Part shown: positions 16,058 to 23,998 of the stretch, piece by piece
How positions within the stretch are numbered: position 1 is the stretch's first letter
How the letters are laid out: every line of letters begins with the position of its first letter
NCBI GenBank assembly: GCA_021815645.1
Contig: JAKBAB010000003.1
Span: forward strand, 1 to 53,048
Reading direction: 5' to 3'
DNA: 53,048 nt
Source: Actinomycetes bacterium
GTDB lineage: Bacteria > Actinomycetota > Acidimicrobiia > Acidimicrobiales > RAAP-2
Notes under the pieces: generated by a model
Seen by the model: the letters and a program-made list of their open reading frames with translations, nothing else
Databases searched by the model: none
What the model was told of the DNA's origin: nothing
Made by a program: the position numbers and the translations under genes

Positions 16058-17566
16058 ATGTGGCGCTGGCGTCGGGCATTCTGGAACTTCTTCATGGAGT
16101 TCAAGTTTCGCCACGCCAAGCCGATGGTGATTCCAGCGCCGATGATCCAGATCCGTCCGATCGTCCCGGTGCCCCTGGCCTCCCAGTTTCCCCGAATTCC
16201 GATTACGGGTGTCATGGTGGCCGACCACATCCCTGGCGACGAAGCCCAACTCCCGGCGCGGCTGTTCTGCCGGTTGCAGCTCGCCCTGGATCGAGTGTTC
16301 TCACCGATGCAAGTCGGTCTAGTGCCAATCGACGCCGACCCGGAGGTGGCCCTCGCACTCGCCTATCCCGCGAGCCACCGACGCAGTTTTCCGGCGCCGA
16401 CCCGGCCGACCGGCTTCGATCCGGTGCCGGACCTCGGTCGTTTGGCCGTAGACGGACCGTACTCGTGCTACGTGGAGAGAAGTGCTGCGGGCGTTTACAA
16501 ATGGGACGTCAGCGCGCTCGAGGGATTCGAGATACATCCGGGACTTCGCTCTCCGGCCGCGGTCGTGGAGTTCGCGCTGGAAGCCGGTTCGCGTTCCTTG
16601 CGAGCGACGCGGATCGACTCCGAGCTGGGTTCGTGCACGCCAGGCGACCACGACTGGGAACTCGCGCAACGCCTCGCGTTGTGCGGCGTGACTACGCACC
16701 TCTCATTGGTGCGCCACTTCAACTGGCTGCATCTCATGTCCGGTGGCCCGTTGTCGTTTACGACGAGGAACTGCCTACTCGCGACCCATCCCCTCCGTCG
16801 ACTACTCCAACCCCACGTCTACGCCACGCATTCGAGCAACCATATGGTGACGCTCGACCAGATGGCGCCGGGAGGCGACTTCGAGAACATCTTCAGCTTC
16901 ACCCACGCCGGCGTGTGCGATCTCTTCCAACAGTCCTGCGCCGACTCGGACCTGCGCCGGTTCAATCCCAACTTCGACGTGCGACTACGCGGCGTGGACG
17001 CCAGTGAGTTGGACTTGCCGGCGCACGAGAATTTCCGGGCGATATTCGACGTGATCCGCGCCCACGTGGAGCGCTATCTGAGGTTGTATTACGACTCCGG
17101 TGAGGCGATCGCCGCCGACGAGCAACTTGCGGCGTGGCTGGAGTCATTGGAGGCGTATATCCCTCACGGCGTCGCCGAGTTGGTGGGTGCGCCGTTCACG
17201 ATATCGGGCGCGTCGGAACTACTCGCGACGCTCGTCTACTTCACGACCGTCGAACACGAGGTACTCGGTTCGGGGGTGTGGAATTACCAACTTTGGCCGG
17301 ACGTACAGCCTCCGCGCGTCTACGCGAGTGGTCAGCGAATACCCCTCGACGTGTACGCGCGACTGGTCAACGCCAACTTCACCCTCAACGTACGGCGCAC
17401 ACCGTTGATGAGCGACTTCTCGTCGCTCGCGCTCGACGTTCGGGGCGCACAGGCGTTTCGGACGTTCCACGAAGACCTGACCCGACTGCAAGCAGCCATG
17501 GACGGGGCACCGACCACCGGCTGGCGTATTGAGCCGCGAATGCTGAAGGCGAACATCAACGCATGA
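16058..17566 (+). CDS. Lipoxygenase-like protein with altered iron ligands
   Basis: The central region matches the lipoxygenase catalytic core: DWELAQRL, then H220-x4-H225 (RHFNWLHLMSGGPLSF), THPLRRLLQPHVYAT, and a later helix with H400 (LVYFTTVEHEVLGSG). These three His correspond to the iron ligands. The fourth ligand, four residues after H400 (usually Asn, His or Ser), is Gly404, and the protein ends in ..NINA rather than a terminal Ile. It lacks an N-terminal PLAT domain; 502 residues suit a compact bacterial form. Lipoxygenases insert O2 into polyunsaturated fatty acids; here activity is uncertain. It lies 9 bp after the dioxygenase gene and overlaps the next gene by ATGA. Confidence 0.78.
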   Translation: MWRWRRAFWNFFMEFKFRHAKPMVIPAPMIQIRPIVPVPLASQFPRIPITGVMVADHIPGDEAQLPARLFCRLQLALDRVFSPMQVGLVPIDADPEVALALAYPASHRRSFPAPTRPTGFDPVPDLGRLAVDGPYSCYVERSAAGVYKWDVSALEGFEIHPGLRSPAAVVEFALEAGSRSLRATRIDSELGSCTPGDHDWELAQRLALCGVTTHLSLVRHFNWLHLMSGGPLSFTTRNCLLATHPLRRLLQPHVYATHSSNHMVTLDQMAPGGDFENIFSFTHAGVCDLFQQSCADSDLRRFNPNFDVRLRGVDASELDLPAHENFRAIFDVIRAHVERYLRLYYDSGEAIAADEQLAAWLESLEAYIPHGVAELVGAPFTISGASELLATLVYFTTVEHEVLGSGVWNYQLWPDVQPPRVYASGQRIPLDVYARLVNANFTLNVRRTPLMSDFSSLALDVRGAQAFRTFHEDLTRLQAAMDGAPTTGWRIEPRMLKANINA

Positions 17567-20500
17567 CCGGAATCTCCGCTGAGACCATGAACGTCACGAT
17601 CCTCTTCACGGATCTGGTGGGTTCGACCGAACTCTCGTCAAGGCTATCCGCGGAAGAAGCGGACGACTTGAGGCGGCGACACTTCTCGATTCTGCGTCAG
17701 TCGATCCTCAAGTCCGGCGGAACCGAGGTGAAGAACTTGGGTGACGGGCTGATGGTGGCCTTCAACTCCGCGTCGTCGGCCCTGTCGTGCAGCGTGTCCA
17801 TGCAACAGGGCGTCGAAAGGGACAACAACGTGCGCGGTCGCTCGATGGGTCTGCGGATCGGTCTGAGTGGTGGTGAAGTCAACGCCGAGAACGGTGACTA
17901 CTTTGGCGATCCGGTCATCGAGGCGGCGCGGTTGTGTGCATTGAGCGAGCCCGGTCAGATCCTGAGTGCGGAACTCGTGCGGGCCATGGCCGGTCGCCGT
18001 AATCGCTTCGCGTCGCGGCCCTTGGGCGCACTCTCGTTGAAGGGCCTGCCCGAGCCGATCGACGTCGTCGAGATCCTGTGGGAACCCATCGACGGTACCG
18101 ACATCCCCCTCTCCAGTCGCCTGGAGGTGCGACCGAGCGTGGGGACCGTCGGTCGAGAGTCTGAGATCTCCACGATCAACGACGTGTTTAAACGCGTCGC
18201 GGCCGACGGTGGGCGTGAGTTGGTCATCGTGTCGGGCGAAGCGGGAATGGGAAAGTCGACACTGGTGAGTGAGTTCGCGCGGTCGGCGGCGAGCACCGGG
18301 ACGCTCGTACTCTTCGGTCACTGCGAGGAAGACCTCGCCACGCCCTACCAGCTCTTCTACGAGGCGCTCGATCACTACGTCACCCACGCGCCCGAGGAGA
18401 CCTTGCGCGAGCACGTGGCAGTTCACGGTTCGGAGTTGGCCCGACTGGTGCCGGCAATGTCGAGCCGCGTGCCCGACCTCCCGCCTTCGAGAGCGACGGA
18501 CGCCGACACTGAGCGATTCTTGCTCTTCGCCGCAGTTGTCGGTCTCCTCTCGAAGTTGTCTGCGCAGCGCCCGGTCATCCTCGTCTTCGAGGACCTGCAG
18601 TGGGCAGACCGAGGGAGCCTTCTGTTGCTGCGCCATCTCGCGGCCGCGGAGCAGTCGACGCGCATTCTCGTACTCGGTACCTTCCGCGACTCCGAACTGG
18701 CCCGGGCCAGCGCGTTGCGCGAGACCCTCGGCGCGCTGCACCGCCACGGCAATTTGCACCGTATTGAGTTGAAGGGCCTAAGCGACCTCGGCGTGATCAT
18801 CTTCATGGAAGCCGCGGCCGGCCGATCCCTGGAGGACGCAGAAGTGCCGCTCGCGCAGGCGGTTTATCGCGAGACCGACGGTAATCCGTTCTTCGTGAGC
18901 GAGGTCCTTCGCCACCTGATCGAGACGGGCACCGTGCTTCAAGACGAGAACGGTCGTTGGTCGGCGCAGGACCTGGATCAGATGACCTTGCCCGACAGTG
19001 TGCGTGAAGTCATCGGCGGGCGTGTCGTGCGTCTCGGACCGGACGCTGCACGAGTGTTGTCAGTCGCGTCGGTGATCGGGCGCGACTTTGACCTGGACCT
19101 CCTGGCTAAGGCCACGGGCGCGCCGGAGGACGAACTGCTCGATACGCTCGACGCCGCCACGTCGGTCGCCCTGATCCGCGAGGTGGCCGACGCGTCCGGC
19201 CGCTTCAGCTTCGCCCACGCGCTTATTCAGCACACGCTGTACGCGGACCTGGGCCGCGCGCGCCGCGCCCAAATCCATCGACAGGTCGCAGTCGCGCTCG
19301 AGCAACTCCTCGCCGACCAGCCCGACGTGCGTATCGGCGAACTCGCCCGGCACTGGACCAACGCCACGCAGCCGGTGAACCTGTTCAAGGCCATTAACTA
19401 CTCCCAGCGCGCCGGTGACGCGGCTCTTCGAGCGTTGGCGCCTGCCGACGCTCTCACCTACTTCGTTAAGGCCCTCGACCTCGACGCGCAGTCCGACGTC
19501 GCCGACCCGATACTGCGCGTCGATCTGATGATTGGACTCGGAACGGCCCAACGTCAGACCGGGGACCCCGCCTTTCACGCCACGCTAATTAAGGCCGCGC
19601 ATTTAGCCGCCGACCTGAATGAAACGAGCCGGCTGGTTGCGGCCTGTTTGGCCACCGACCGGGGGTTCTTCAGCGCCATTGGCGCCGTCGATAAGGAGAA
19701 GGTCGAGATCCTTACCATCGCCCTCGAACGCCTTTCGAAGAGTGAACCGTCAAGGGCACTGGTCCTAGCGACGCTCTGCGCCGAACTGGCTGTGGGCACG
19801 TCCCTCGACTATCGCCTCGCGTTGGCGCGCGAGGCACTGTCGATCGCCGACACCCACGGCGACAACGCCGTGACGGTGCGCGTACTCAATAGCCTGGCGT
19901 TCCCTCTGATGGTCCCCGAACTAAGCCAGGACTCGCTCGAGCGCACCCAGCGCGCTATGACCCTCGCCGAAAACGTGGGCGATCCCCTCCAGATCCTTTT
20001 TGCCGCCCACTGGCGTGAGGAGGCCGCCATTTTGGCCGGCGATGTCGACGAAATGGACCGTGCGTTAGAGATGGTACACGAACTGGTCGAGCGTTTCGAC
20101 CAGCCGGGGCTTCGCTGGACCTATCTCTTCACCAAAGCGTGGCGCGCCATGGTGGCCGGTGACACCGACGTCGCCGAAGAGTTGGCCTTGGCGTCGTTCC
20201 AGATTGGCTCGGACAGCGGTCAACCAGACGCCACCGTGATGTACGGCGGCCAGTTGATCACCATCGGTCTGCAGCGCGGCACGCTGGGTGACCTAGTGGA
20301 GATCTTGATGCAGATGACCGTCGACGCGCCCGACGTGGGCGCCGCCGTGACCGCGGCCCTGACGTTGGCCCACGCGGAGGCGGGCAATCTCGACGCTGTG
20401 CGCGAGCTCCTCACCGAGATGTCCGCGAGGAACTTCGAGTCACCGATGGATGCCACGTGGCTCACGGCGATGGTCTGGCTCGCCGATGCGGCGATCGCTT

Positions 20501-20877
20501 TGGGCGATACCGCGATCATCGAGAAGATATATGACCTGTTGATGCCGTGGGCCGATCTGTGGCCGAGTAACGGCGCCGAATGCGAGAGTCCGGTGTGCCA
20601 ATACCTCGGTGCCTTGGCCACCTGCCTCGGTCGCTACGACGACGCCGAATCTTACTTTGCGCAAGCCATGTCCGAATGCGATCGCACCGGCGCCAAGTTC
20701 TTCGCCGCGCGGACCAATCTCATGTGGGGTGAGATGCTCGCGCAACGGTGCCGGGGTGCTGACCTCGACCGAGCGAGAGTGTTGCTCGAGGTGGCACGCG
20801 AACTCGCGGCGAAGAACCGCTATGCGAAGGTCGAACAACGGGCCGCCGTGGCGCTCGAGGCCCTCGCCGATGCGTAG
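17563..20877 (+). CDS. Class III cyclase / ATPase / TPR protein
   Basis: A 1104-residue regulator. The N-terminal cyclase domain (about 8-185) shows metal-binding Asp in LFTDLVGSTELS (about 15) and in NLGDGLMVAF (about 60) with the substrate Lys (VKNLGDG). The transition-state Asn is replaced: YFGDPVIEAARLC has Glu where most have Asn, although the Arg is kept. An AAA_16-like ATPase follows (Walker A GEAGMGKS about 224, Walker B VFEDLQWAD about 341) and then TPR-like helices. Unlike the first cyclase it has no zinc ribbons. Its start overlaps the lipoxygenase-like stop (ATGA), so it is translationally coupled to the oxygenase genes. No DNA-binding domain is visible. Confidence 0.87.
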   Translation: MTGISAETMNVTILFTDLVGSTELSSRLSAEEADDLRRRHFSILRQSILKSGGTEVKNLGDGLMVAFNSASSALSCSVSMQQGVERDNNVRGRSMGLRIGLSGGEVNAENGDYFGDPVIEAARLCALSEPGQILSAELVRAMAGRRNRFASRPLGALSLKGLPEPIDVVEILWEPIDGTDIPLSSRLEVRPSVGTVGRESEISTINDVFKRVAADGGRELVIVSGEAGMGKSTLVSEFARSAASTGTLVLFGHCEEDLATPYQLFYEALDHYVTHAPEETLREHVAVHGSELARLVPAMSSRVPDLPPSRATDADTERFLLFAAVVGLLSKLSAQRPVILVFEDLQWADRGSLLLLRHLAAAEQSTRILVLGTFRDSELARASALRETLGALHRHGNLHRIELKGLSDLGVIIFMEAAAGRSLEDAEVPLAQAVYRETDGNPFFVSEVLRHLIETGTVLQDENGRWSAQDLDQMTLPDSVREVIGGRVVRLGPDAARVLSVASVIGRDFDLDLLAKATGAPEDELLDTLDAATSVALIREVADASGRFSFAHALIQHTLYADLGRARRAQIHRQVAVALEQLLADQPDVRIGELARHWTNATQPVNLFKAINYSQRAGDAALRALAPADALTYFVKALDLDAQSDVADPILRVDLMIGLGTAQRQTGDPAFHATLIKAAHLAADLNETSRLVAACLATDRGFFSAIGAVDKEKVEILTIALERLSKSEPSRALVLATLCAELAVGTSLDYRLALAREALSIADTHGDNAVTVRVLNSLAFPLMVPELSQDSLERTQRAMTLAENVGDPLQILFAAHWREEAAILAGDVDEMDRALEMVHELVERFDQPGLRWTYLFTKAWRAMVAGDTDVAEELALASFQIGSDSGQPDATVMYGGQLITIGLQRGTLGDLVEILMQMTVDAPDVGAAVTAALTLAHAEAGNLDAVRELLTEMSARNFESPMDATWLTAMVWLADAAIALGDTAIIEKIYDLLMPWADLWPSNGAECESPVCQYLGALATCLGRYDDAESYFAQAMSECDRTGAKFFAARTNLMWGEMLAQRCRGADLDRARVLLEVARELAAKNRYAKVEQRAAVALEALADA

Positions 20878-20941
20878 TCCTTGGTCGAACGGCTCAACGG
20901 TCAACCGGTCGTTGGACGACCTCGACCAGAGAGAGGGGTAA

Positions 20942-22144
20942 ATGACCGAACCAATTTCACTGTCAGACGCGCCGTGCGGCTACAAACGCGATCAAAAGTT
21001 GCAACGCCAATTCCTCGACGCAGCCGAACATCTTCGCGAGGTGGACGGCTGGCCCAACCCGGCGAACGCGAATCGACGGGAGCTTCGCGCCGACCTGGTC
21101 TTAGAGGGTGGTGGCGTCAAGGGGCTGGGTCTCGTGGGGGCCATCTTGGTCCTGGACGAGGCCGGGTACTCGTTTCGCGGCGTCGCCGGCACCAGCGCCG
21201 GCGCGATTGCCGCCACGCTCGTCGCGGGACTGACGCGCACGCAGCGAACGATGACCGATCTGCTCGGATTCATCCGCTCACTCGACTTCACCCAATTCAT
21301 GCCCGAGAGCAAGTTGCACAAGTTCCTGGACCACGTCGGCGGTCACGTCGTGGAGGCCGCGTCCGATGCGTCGATCCTCCTGCGTCACGAGGGCGTGTAT
21401 TCCGGTAACTACCTCGAGAACTGGTTGCGCCCAATCCTGCACGACCAGCTCGGCGTAAAGACGTTCAACGATTTGAGGCTCTCGACCGAAACAGACCCCG
21501 AACTAAGTGTGGCCCCGGGCCACGACTACAGCCTGGTGGTACACACGTCGGACATCACCCGTGGTCAACTGGTGCGCCTGCCGTGGGACTTCCCGTACTA
21601 CGGAAAAGACCCCGGTGTGCAGGATCCGGTCGACACGGTGCGCGCGTCGATGTCGATCCCCTTCTTCTTCGAGCCGGTACACCACGTCTCGCAGGAGGCC
21701 ATCGTGGAGATAGCCGCACCCAGCGGCGGTACGATCACGTTGCGCTACGAAGCCGGTTCCCAGACGTGGGTCGACGGGGGATTACTGGCCAACTTCCCGA
21801 TCCACGCCTTCGACCGCACCGACGGCAAGCCGTCGCGCTGGCCCACGATCGGGATAAGGCTCTCCCAGTTGCAAACCGATTTCCCGGCGACAGAAGCCTG
21901 CACGTCGACGTTGGAGGTGGCCCTGCGCACGCTCAAGACAATGTCCAATGAGTGGGACTCCTACGCCGTGACCGAGTCGACGGCTGCCAAGACGATCTTC
22001 GTCGACAACGCCGGACTGACCGCAACCGACTTCGGCCTCACCAAAGGTCAACAAGACACGCTCTTTCTAAACGGCGTACGATCGGCGACCGCGTTCATCA
22101 TCGCCAAGGCCCAGGCCGGCGGCGTACCCCGTTCGTCACCGTAG
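20942..22144 (+). CDS. Patatin-like phospholipase
   Basis: Patatin family lipid acyl hydrolase, 400 residues. The oxyanion-hole motif LEGGGVKGLG (54-63), the nucleophile motif GTSAG with Ser85, and the catalytic Asp278 in VDGGLLANFP form the complete Ser-Asp dyad. A long insertion lies between the two catalytic motifs. It would cleave fatty acids from phospholipids or other lipids. No signal peptide or transmembrane segment. It lies 64 bp after the second cyclase gene with GAGAGAGGGGTAA before the ATG, so it is probably the last gene of the dioxygenase operon. Supplying free fatty acids to the two oxygenases is an inferred role. Confidence 0.87.
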   Translation: MTEPISLSDAPCGYKRDQKLQRQFLDAAEHLREVDGWPNPANANRRELRADLVLEGGGVKGLGLVGAILVLDEAGYSFRGVAGTSAGAIAATLVAGLTRTQRTMTDLLGFIRSLDFTQFMPESKLHKFLDHVGGHVVEAASDASILLRHEGVYSGNYLENWLRPILHDQLGVKTFNDLRLSTETDPELSVAPGHDYSLVVHTSDITRGQLVRLPWDFPYYGKDPGVQDPVDTVRASMSIPFFFEPVHHVSQEAIVEIAAPSGGTITLRYEAGSQTWVDGGLLANFPIHAFDRTDGKPSRWPTIGIRLSQLQTDFPATEACTSTLEVALRTLKTMSNEWDSYAVTESTAAKTIFVDNAGLTATDFGLTKGQQDTLFLNGVRSATAFIIAKAQAGGVPRSSP

Positions 22145-22231
22145 AAGAGTCCTGCCGTAAATGGCCGCTACCACAAGAGGCCTTGACAGCGTCGGACTAT
22201 TCCGCGGACGTTCTCCCGCTCGAGTTGCTTG

Positions 22232-22258
22232 AACCCTGCGCCGCAGTCGTACAGGGTT
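22232..22258 (+). terminator. Weak hairpin after the patatin-like gene
   Basis: AACCCTG and CAGGGTT form a 7-bp stem with a 13-nt loop, followed by TTGAGAG. It lies about 90 bp after the lipase stop codon and before the VapBC operator. It is a candidate terminator only. Confidence 0.3.
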
Positions 22259-22364
22259 TGAGAGAGGAGACGATGGTGGACCTTGGGTCGCACAATACGA
22301 ACCGCAACGAATTCGTTTGGGCATGCCAAAACATCAGTAGGCGCATCGAAAACCACGTTCAATC

Positions 22365-22393
22365 TTGCAACCAAGGATTGTAGCACTCATTAT
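22365..22393 (+). promoter_or_regulatory. Probable vapBC promoter
   Basis: A -35-like TTGCAA (22365-22370) and a -10-like CATTAT (22388-22393) are 17 bp apart, just before the antitoxin start at 22408. A second -10 candidate, TACAAT at 22396-22401, would give a leaderless message. Both overlap the inverted repeat at 22375-22403, consistent with autorepression. Confidence 0.45.
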
Positions 22394-22403
22394 GCTACAA
22401 TCC
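22375..22403. promoter_or_regulatory. Inverted-repeat operator of vapBC
   Basis: GGATTGTAGCA and TGCTACAATCC are perfect 11-bp inverted repeats separated by 7 nt (CTCATTA), ending 4 bp before the antitoxin GTG. Toxin-antitoxin modules are usually repressed by binding of the antitoxin complex to such a palindrome; the site also covers the putative -10 boxes. Confidence 0.75.
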
Positions 22404-22407
22404 TGAG

Positions 22408-22686
22408 GTGACCAGAATTGGGATAAGAGAGCTTCGCCAGCACGCCAGCCGCTACCTCGAGCAAGTTAAGGCGGGCGAAGTTGTCGAAGTCACCGAACGA
22501 GGAAAACTGATCGCCTTATTGGTGTCACCTACCCCGGCCGTCGCCTCAAGGGACCGACTCATTGCCTCGGGTCGGCTCATTGCGGCGAGAAATGCACTTG
22601 GAATACCAACACACCGACACGCCGCACGCACCAATAACACCGCATCGAACGCGCTCACTGAACTGCGCGAGGATCGGTTGGCGTGA
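22408..22686 (+). CDS. vapB: Antitoxin of VapBC module (Phd/YefM type)
   Basis: A 92-residue antitoxin. The N-terminus IGIRELRQHASRYLEQVKAGEVVEVTERGKLIALLV is the Phd/YefM DNA-binding fold common in VapB partners of PIN toxins; the C-terminal part would wrap the toxin. GTG start at 22408, four bases after a perfect palindrome. Its stop overlaps the toxin start (GTGA), the usual coupled layout. Confidence 0.85.
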   Translation: MTRIGIRELRQHASRYLEQVKAGEVVEVTERGKLIALLVSPTPAVASRDRLIASGRLIAARNALGIPTHRHAARTNNTASNALTELREDRLA

Positions 22687-23075
22687 TCTATATCGACACC
22701 TCAGCCCTCGTGAAGCTGCTGTTCGACGAGCCCGAGAGCTCGGCGCTCGCGAACTGGCTAACCCTAAAGGCCGACATTCCAAAGGTCAGCAGCGATCTGT
22801 CAACCGTTGAGCTACTTCGTACGTGCCAGCGAATCGATGAATCACTGGTTGGTGACGCCCGACGGCTACTCGATGGGGTCGACCTCGTGCCCATTGATCA
22901 CGTAATCGTTGAGCAAGCCGCAACCCTGATCCCCCACGAACTACGGAGTCTTGATGCTATCCACCTCGCAAGCGCGTTGTCTCTGAGCGACGAACTCACC
23001 GATTTCGTCGCCTATGACGTTCGCCTCTGCTCGGCTGCCAAGAATGCGGGGCTGCCCGTGATGTCGCCTACGTAG
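22683..23075 (+). CDS. vapC: VapC toxin (PIN-domain ribonuclease)
   Basis: A 130-residue PIN-domain protein with the acidic active site in order: D5 in YIDTSALVKL, Glu in STVELLR, Asp in LRSLDAIHLASAL and Asp in FVAYDVRL. These coordinate Mg for RNA cleavage, commonly of tRNA or rRNA. The frame looks complete. Starts with GTG overlapping the antitoxin stop. Confidence 0.87.
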   Translation: MIYIDTSALVKLLFDEPESSALANWLTLKADIPKVSSDLSTVELLRTCQRIDESLVGDARRLLDGVDLVPIDHVIVEQAATLIPHELRSLDAIHLASALSLSDELTDFVAYDVRLCSAAKNAGLPVMSPT

Positions 23076-23191
23076 CGCAAATTCCTACTCAACTCAAGAA
23101 CATCCAATGCCACTAGCGGGAGGCTAACCCCTCCGACCAGAGTCAAGAAGGAATGTCCGTGCGAGATGCGATTAGCGCGTTCAATACTCGT

Positions 23192-23264
23192 GGGCGCTGG
23201 GGGACTCGAACCCTCGACCTCAGCCGTGTGAAGGCTGCGCTCTAACCAGCTGAGCTAAGCGCCC
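23192..23264 (-). tRNA. tRNA-Val (anticodon CAC)
   Basis: The minus strand folds as a 73-nt tRNA: acceptor GGGCGCT/AGCGCCC, D-arm GCTC/GAGC, anticodon stem CAGCC/GGCTG with loop TTCACAC giving anticodon CAC, and T-arm loop TTCGAGT. One T-stem pair (A-C) is mismatched. CCA is not encoded. Its 3' end faces the VapBC module and the putative island. Confidence 0.93.
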
Positions 23265-23326
23265 GCTCGTTCAATCTAGTCGGTGACCGGAACTTCGCCC
23301 CAAGGTGCGAGTTGTAGCCTTCAACT

Positions 23327-23995
23327 GTGCCAGAGAAAGTTGAACCACCCGTAGAGAGCGGGCGGCGCCGGCGACGCACATCCGTGGCTCCGCGTGAAGT
23401 GGTTCTCGGCTTAGATCGAATTGAAAGGCGCCTGAGTATCGCCGGTGCCGGCCTGGCCGTGCTGCTCGCCCTTGTGACCCTGGCGCAATGGATTCGCAAT
23501 ATCCCCAATACCACCACTCAGTCCCCTACTCACGCTCACTCGTGCGCAAATGGATTTCACTACGTAACGAGTTCGAAACTCTGTGAGATGACTTCGCACG
23601 CATCGCGCGGCGAGTGGGAAATCCGCTTCTCGTTCATTTTTGTGATCGCGCTTTGCATCTTGTACTTCGCGCTGCGCCGCAAGCGCGCCGGGGTCGTATG
23701 CTTCTCCGTTTTTTTGGGTTTAGGTCTCGGCGTCGGGACCGGCCTCGTCTTTTTGTTCCTAGGTGTCTGGCTCATAATTCGTGCGTACCGACTCCAAAAG
23801 TACGGCGAGGCATCGTTCTCGTCCTCTACGCGTGTCGCCAAAGAGCGCGGTCGTTCGCGACGAGCGGACCTTTCGACATCCAAATCCCCGTCCACTCGAG
23901 CAAAATCGGTGTCCCCGTCTTCGGGCACGACCCGGACGGTGGCGCCCGAGCCATCAAAGCGTTATACGCCGAAGAAGCCGCGGCGACGCCGCTGA
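23327..23995 (+). CDS. Hypothetical membrane protein with basic tail
   Basis: A 222-residue protein of unknown function. An Arg-rich N-terminus (GRRRRRTS) is followed by a hydrophobic helix (IAGAGLAVLLALVTLAQWI, about 38-56), an exposed segment with two Cys (SCANGF, KLCEM), then two more hydrophobic helices (FSFIFVIALCILYFAL and CFSVFLGLGLGVGTGLVFLFLGVWLII). The last 60 residues are Ser/Thr/Arg/Lys-rich and probably disordered. GTG start. The acyltransferase gene follows by 3 bp, suggesting co-transcription. Confidence 0.65.
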   Translation: MPEKVEPPVESGRRRRRTSVAPREVVLGLDRIERRLSIAGAGLAVLLALVTLAQWIRNIPNTTTQSPTHAHSCANGFHYVTSSKLCEMTSHASRGEWEIRFSFIFVIALCILYFALRRKRAGVVCFSVFLGLGLGVGTGLVFLFLGVWLIIRAYRLQKYGEASFSSSTRVAKERGRSRRADLSTSKSPSTRAKSVSPSSGTTRTVAPEPSKRYTPKKPRRRR

Positions 23996-23998
23996 CTC

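Noticed and set aside
15515-16249. Minus-strand ORF of 244 codons
   Set aside because: Antisense shadow of the dioxygenase and lipoxygenase-like genes, with no recognisable domain.
15934-17007. Long plus-strand ORF of 357 codons overlapping the dioxygenase and lipoxygenase-like genes
   Set aside because: It runs in another frame over sequence whose main frames carry clear alpha-DOX and lipoxygenase motifs; its own translation is Arg/Pro-rich with no motif, as expected for a shadow in high-GC DNA.
17644-18759. Minus-strand ORF of 371 codons
   Set aside because: It is antisense to the second cyclase gene, which shows cyclase and Walker motifs; no ribosome-binding site or family seen.
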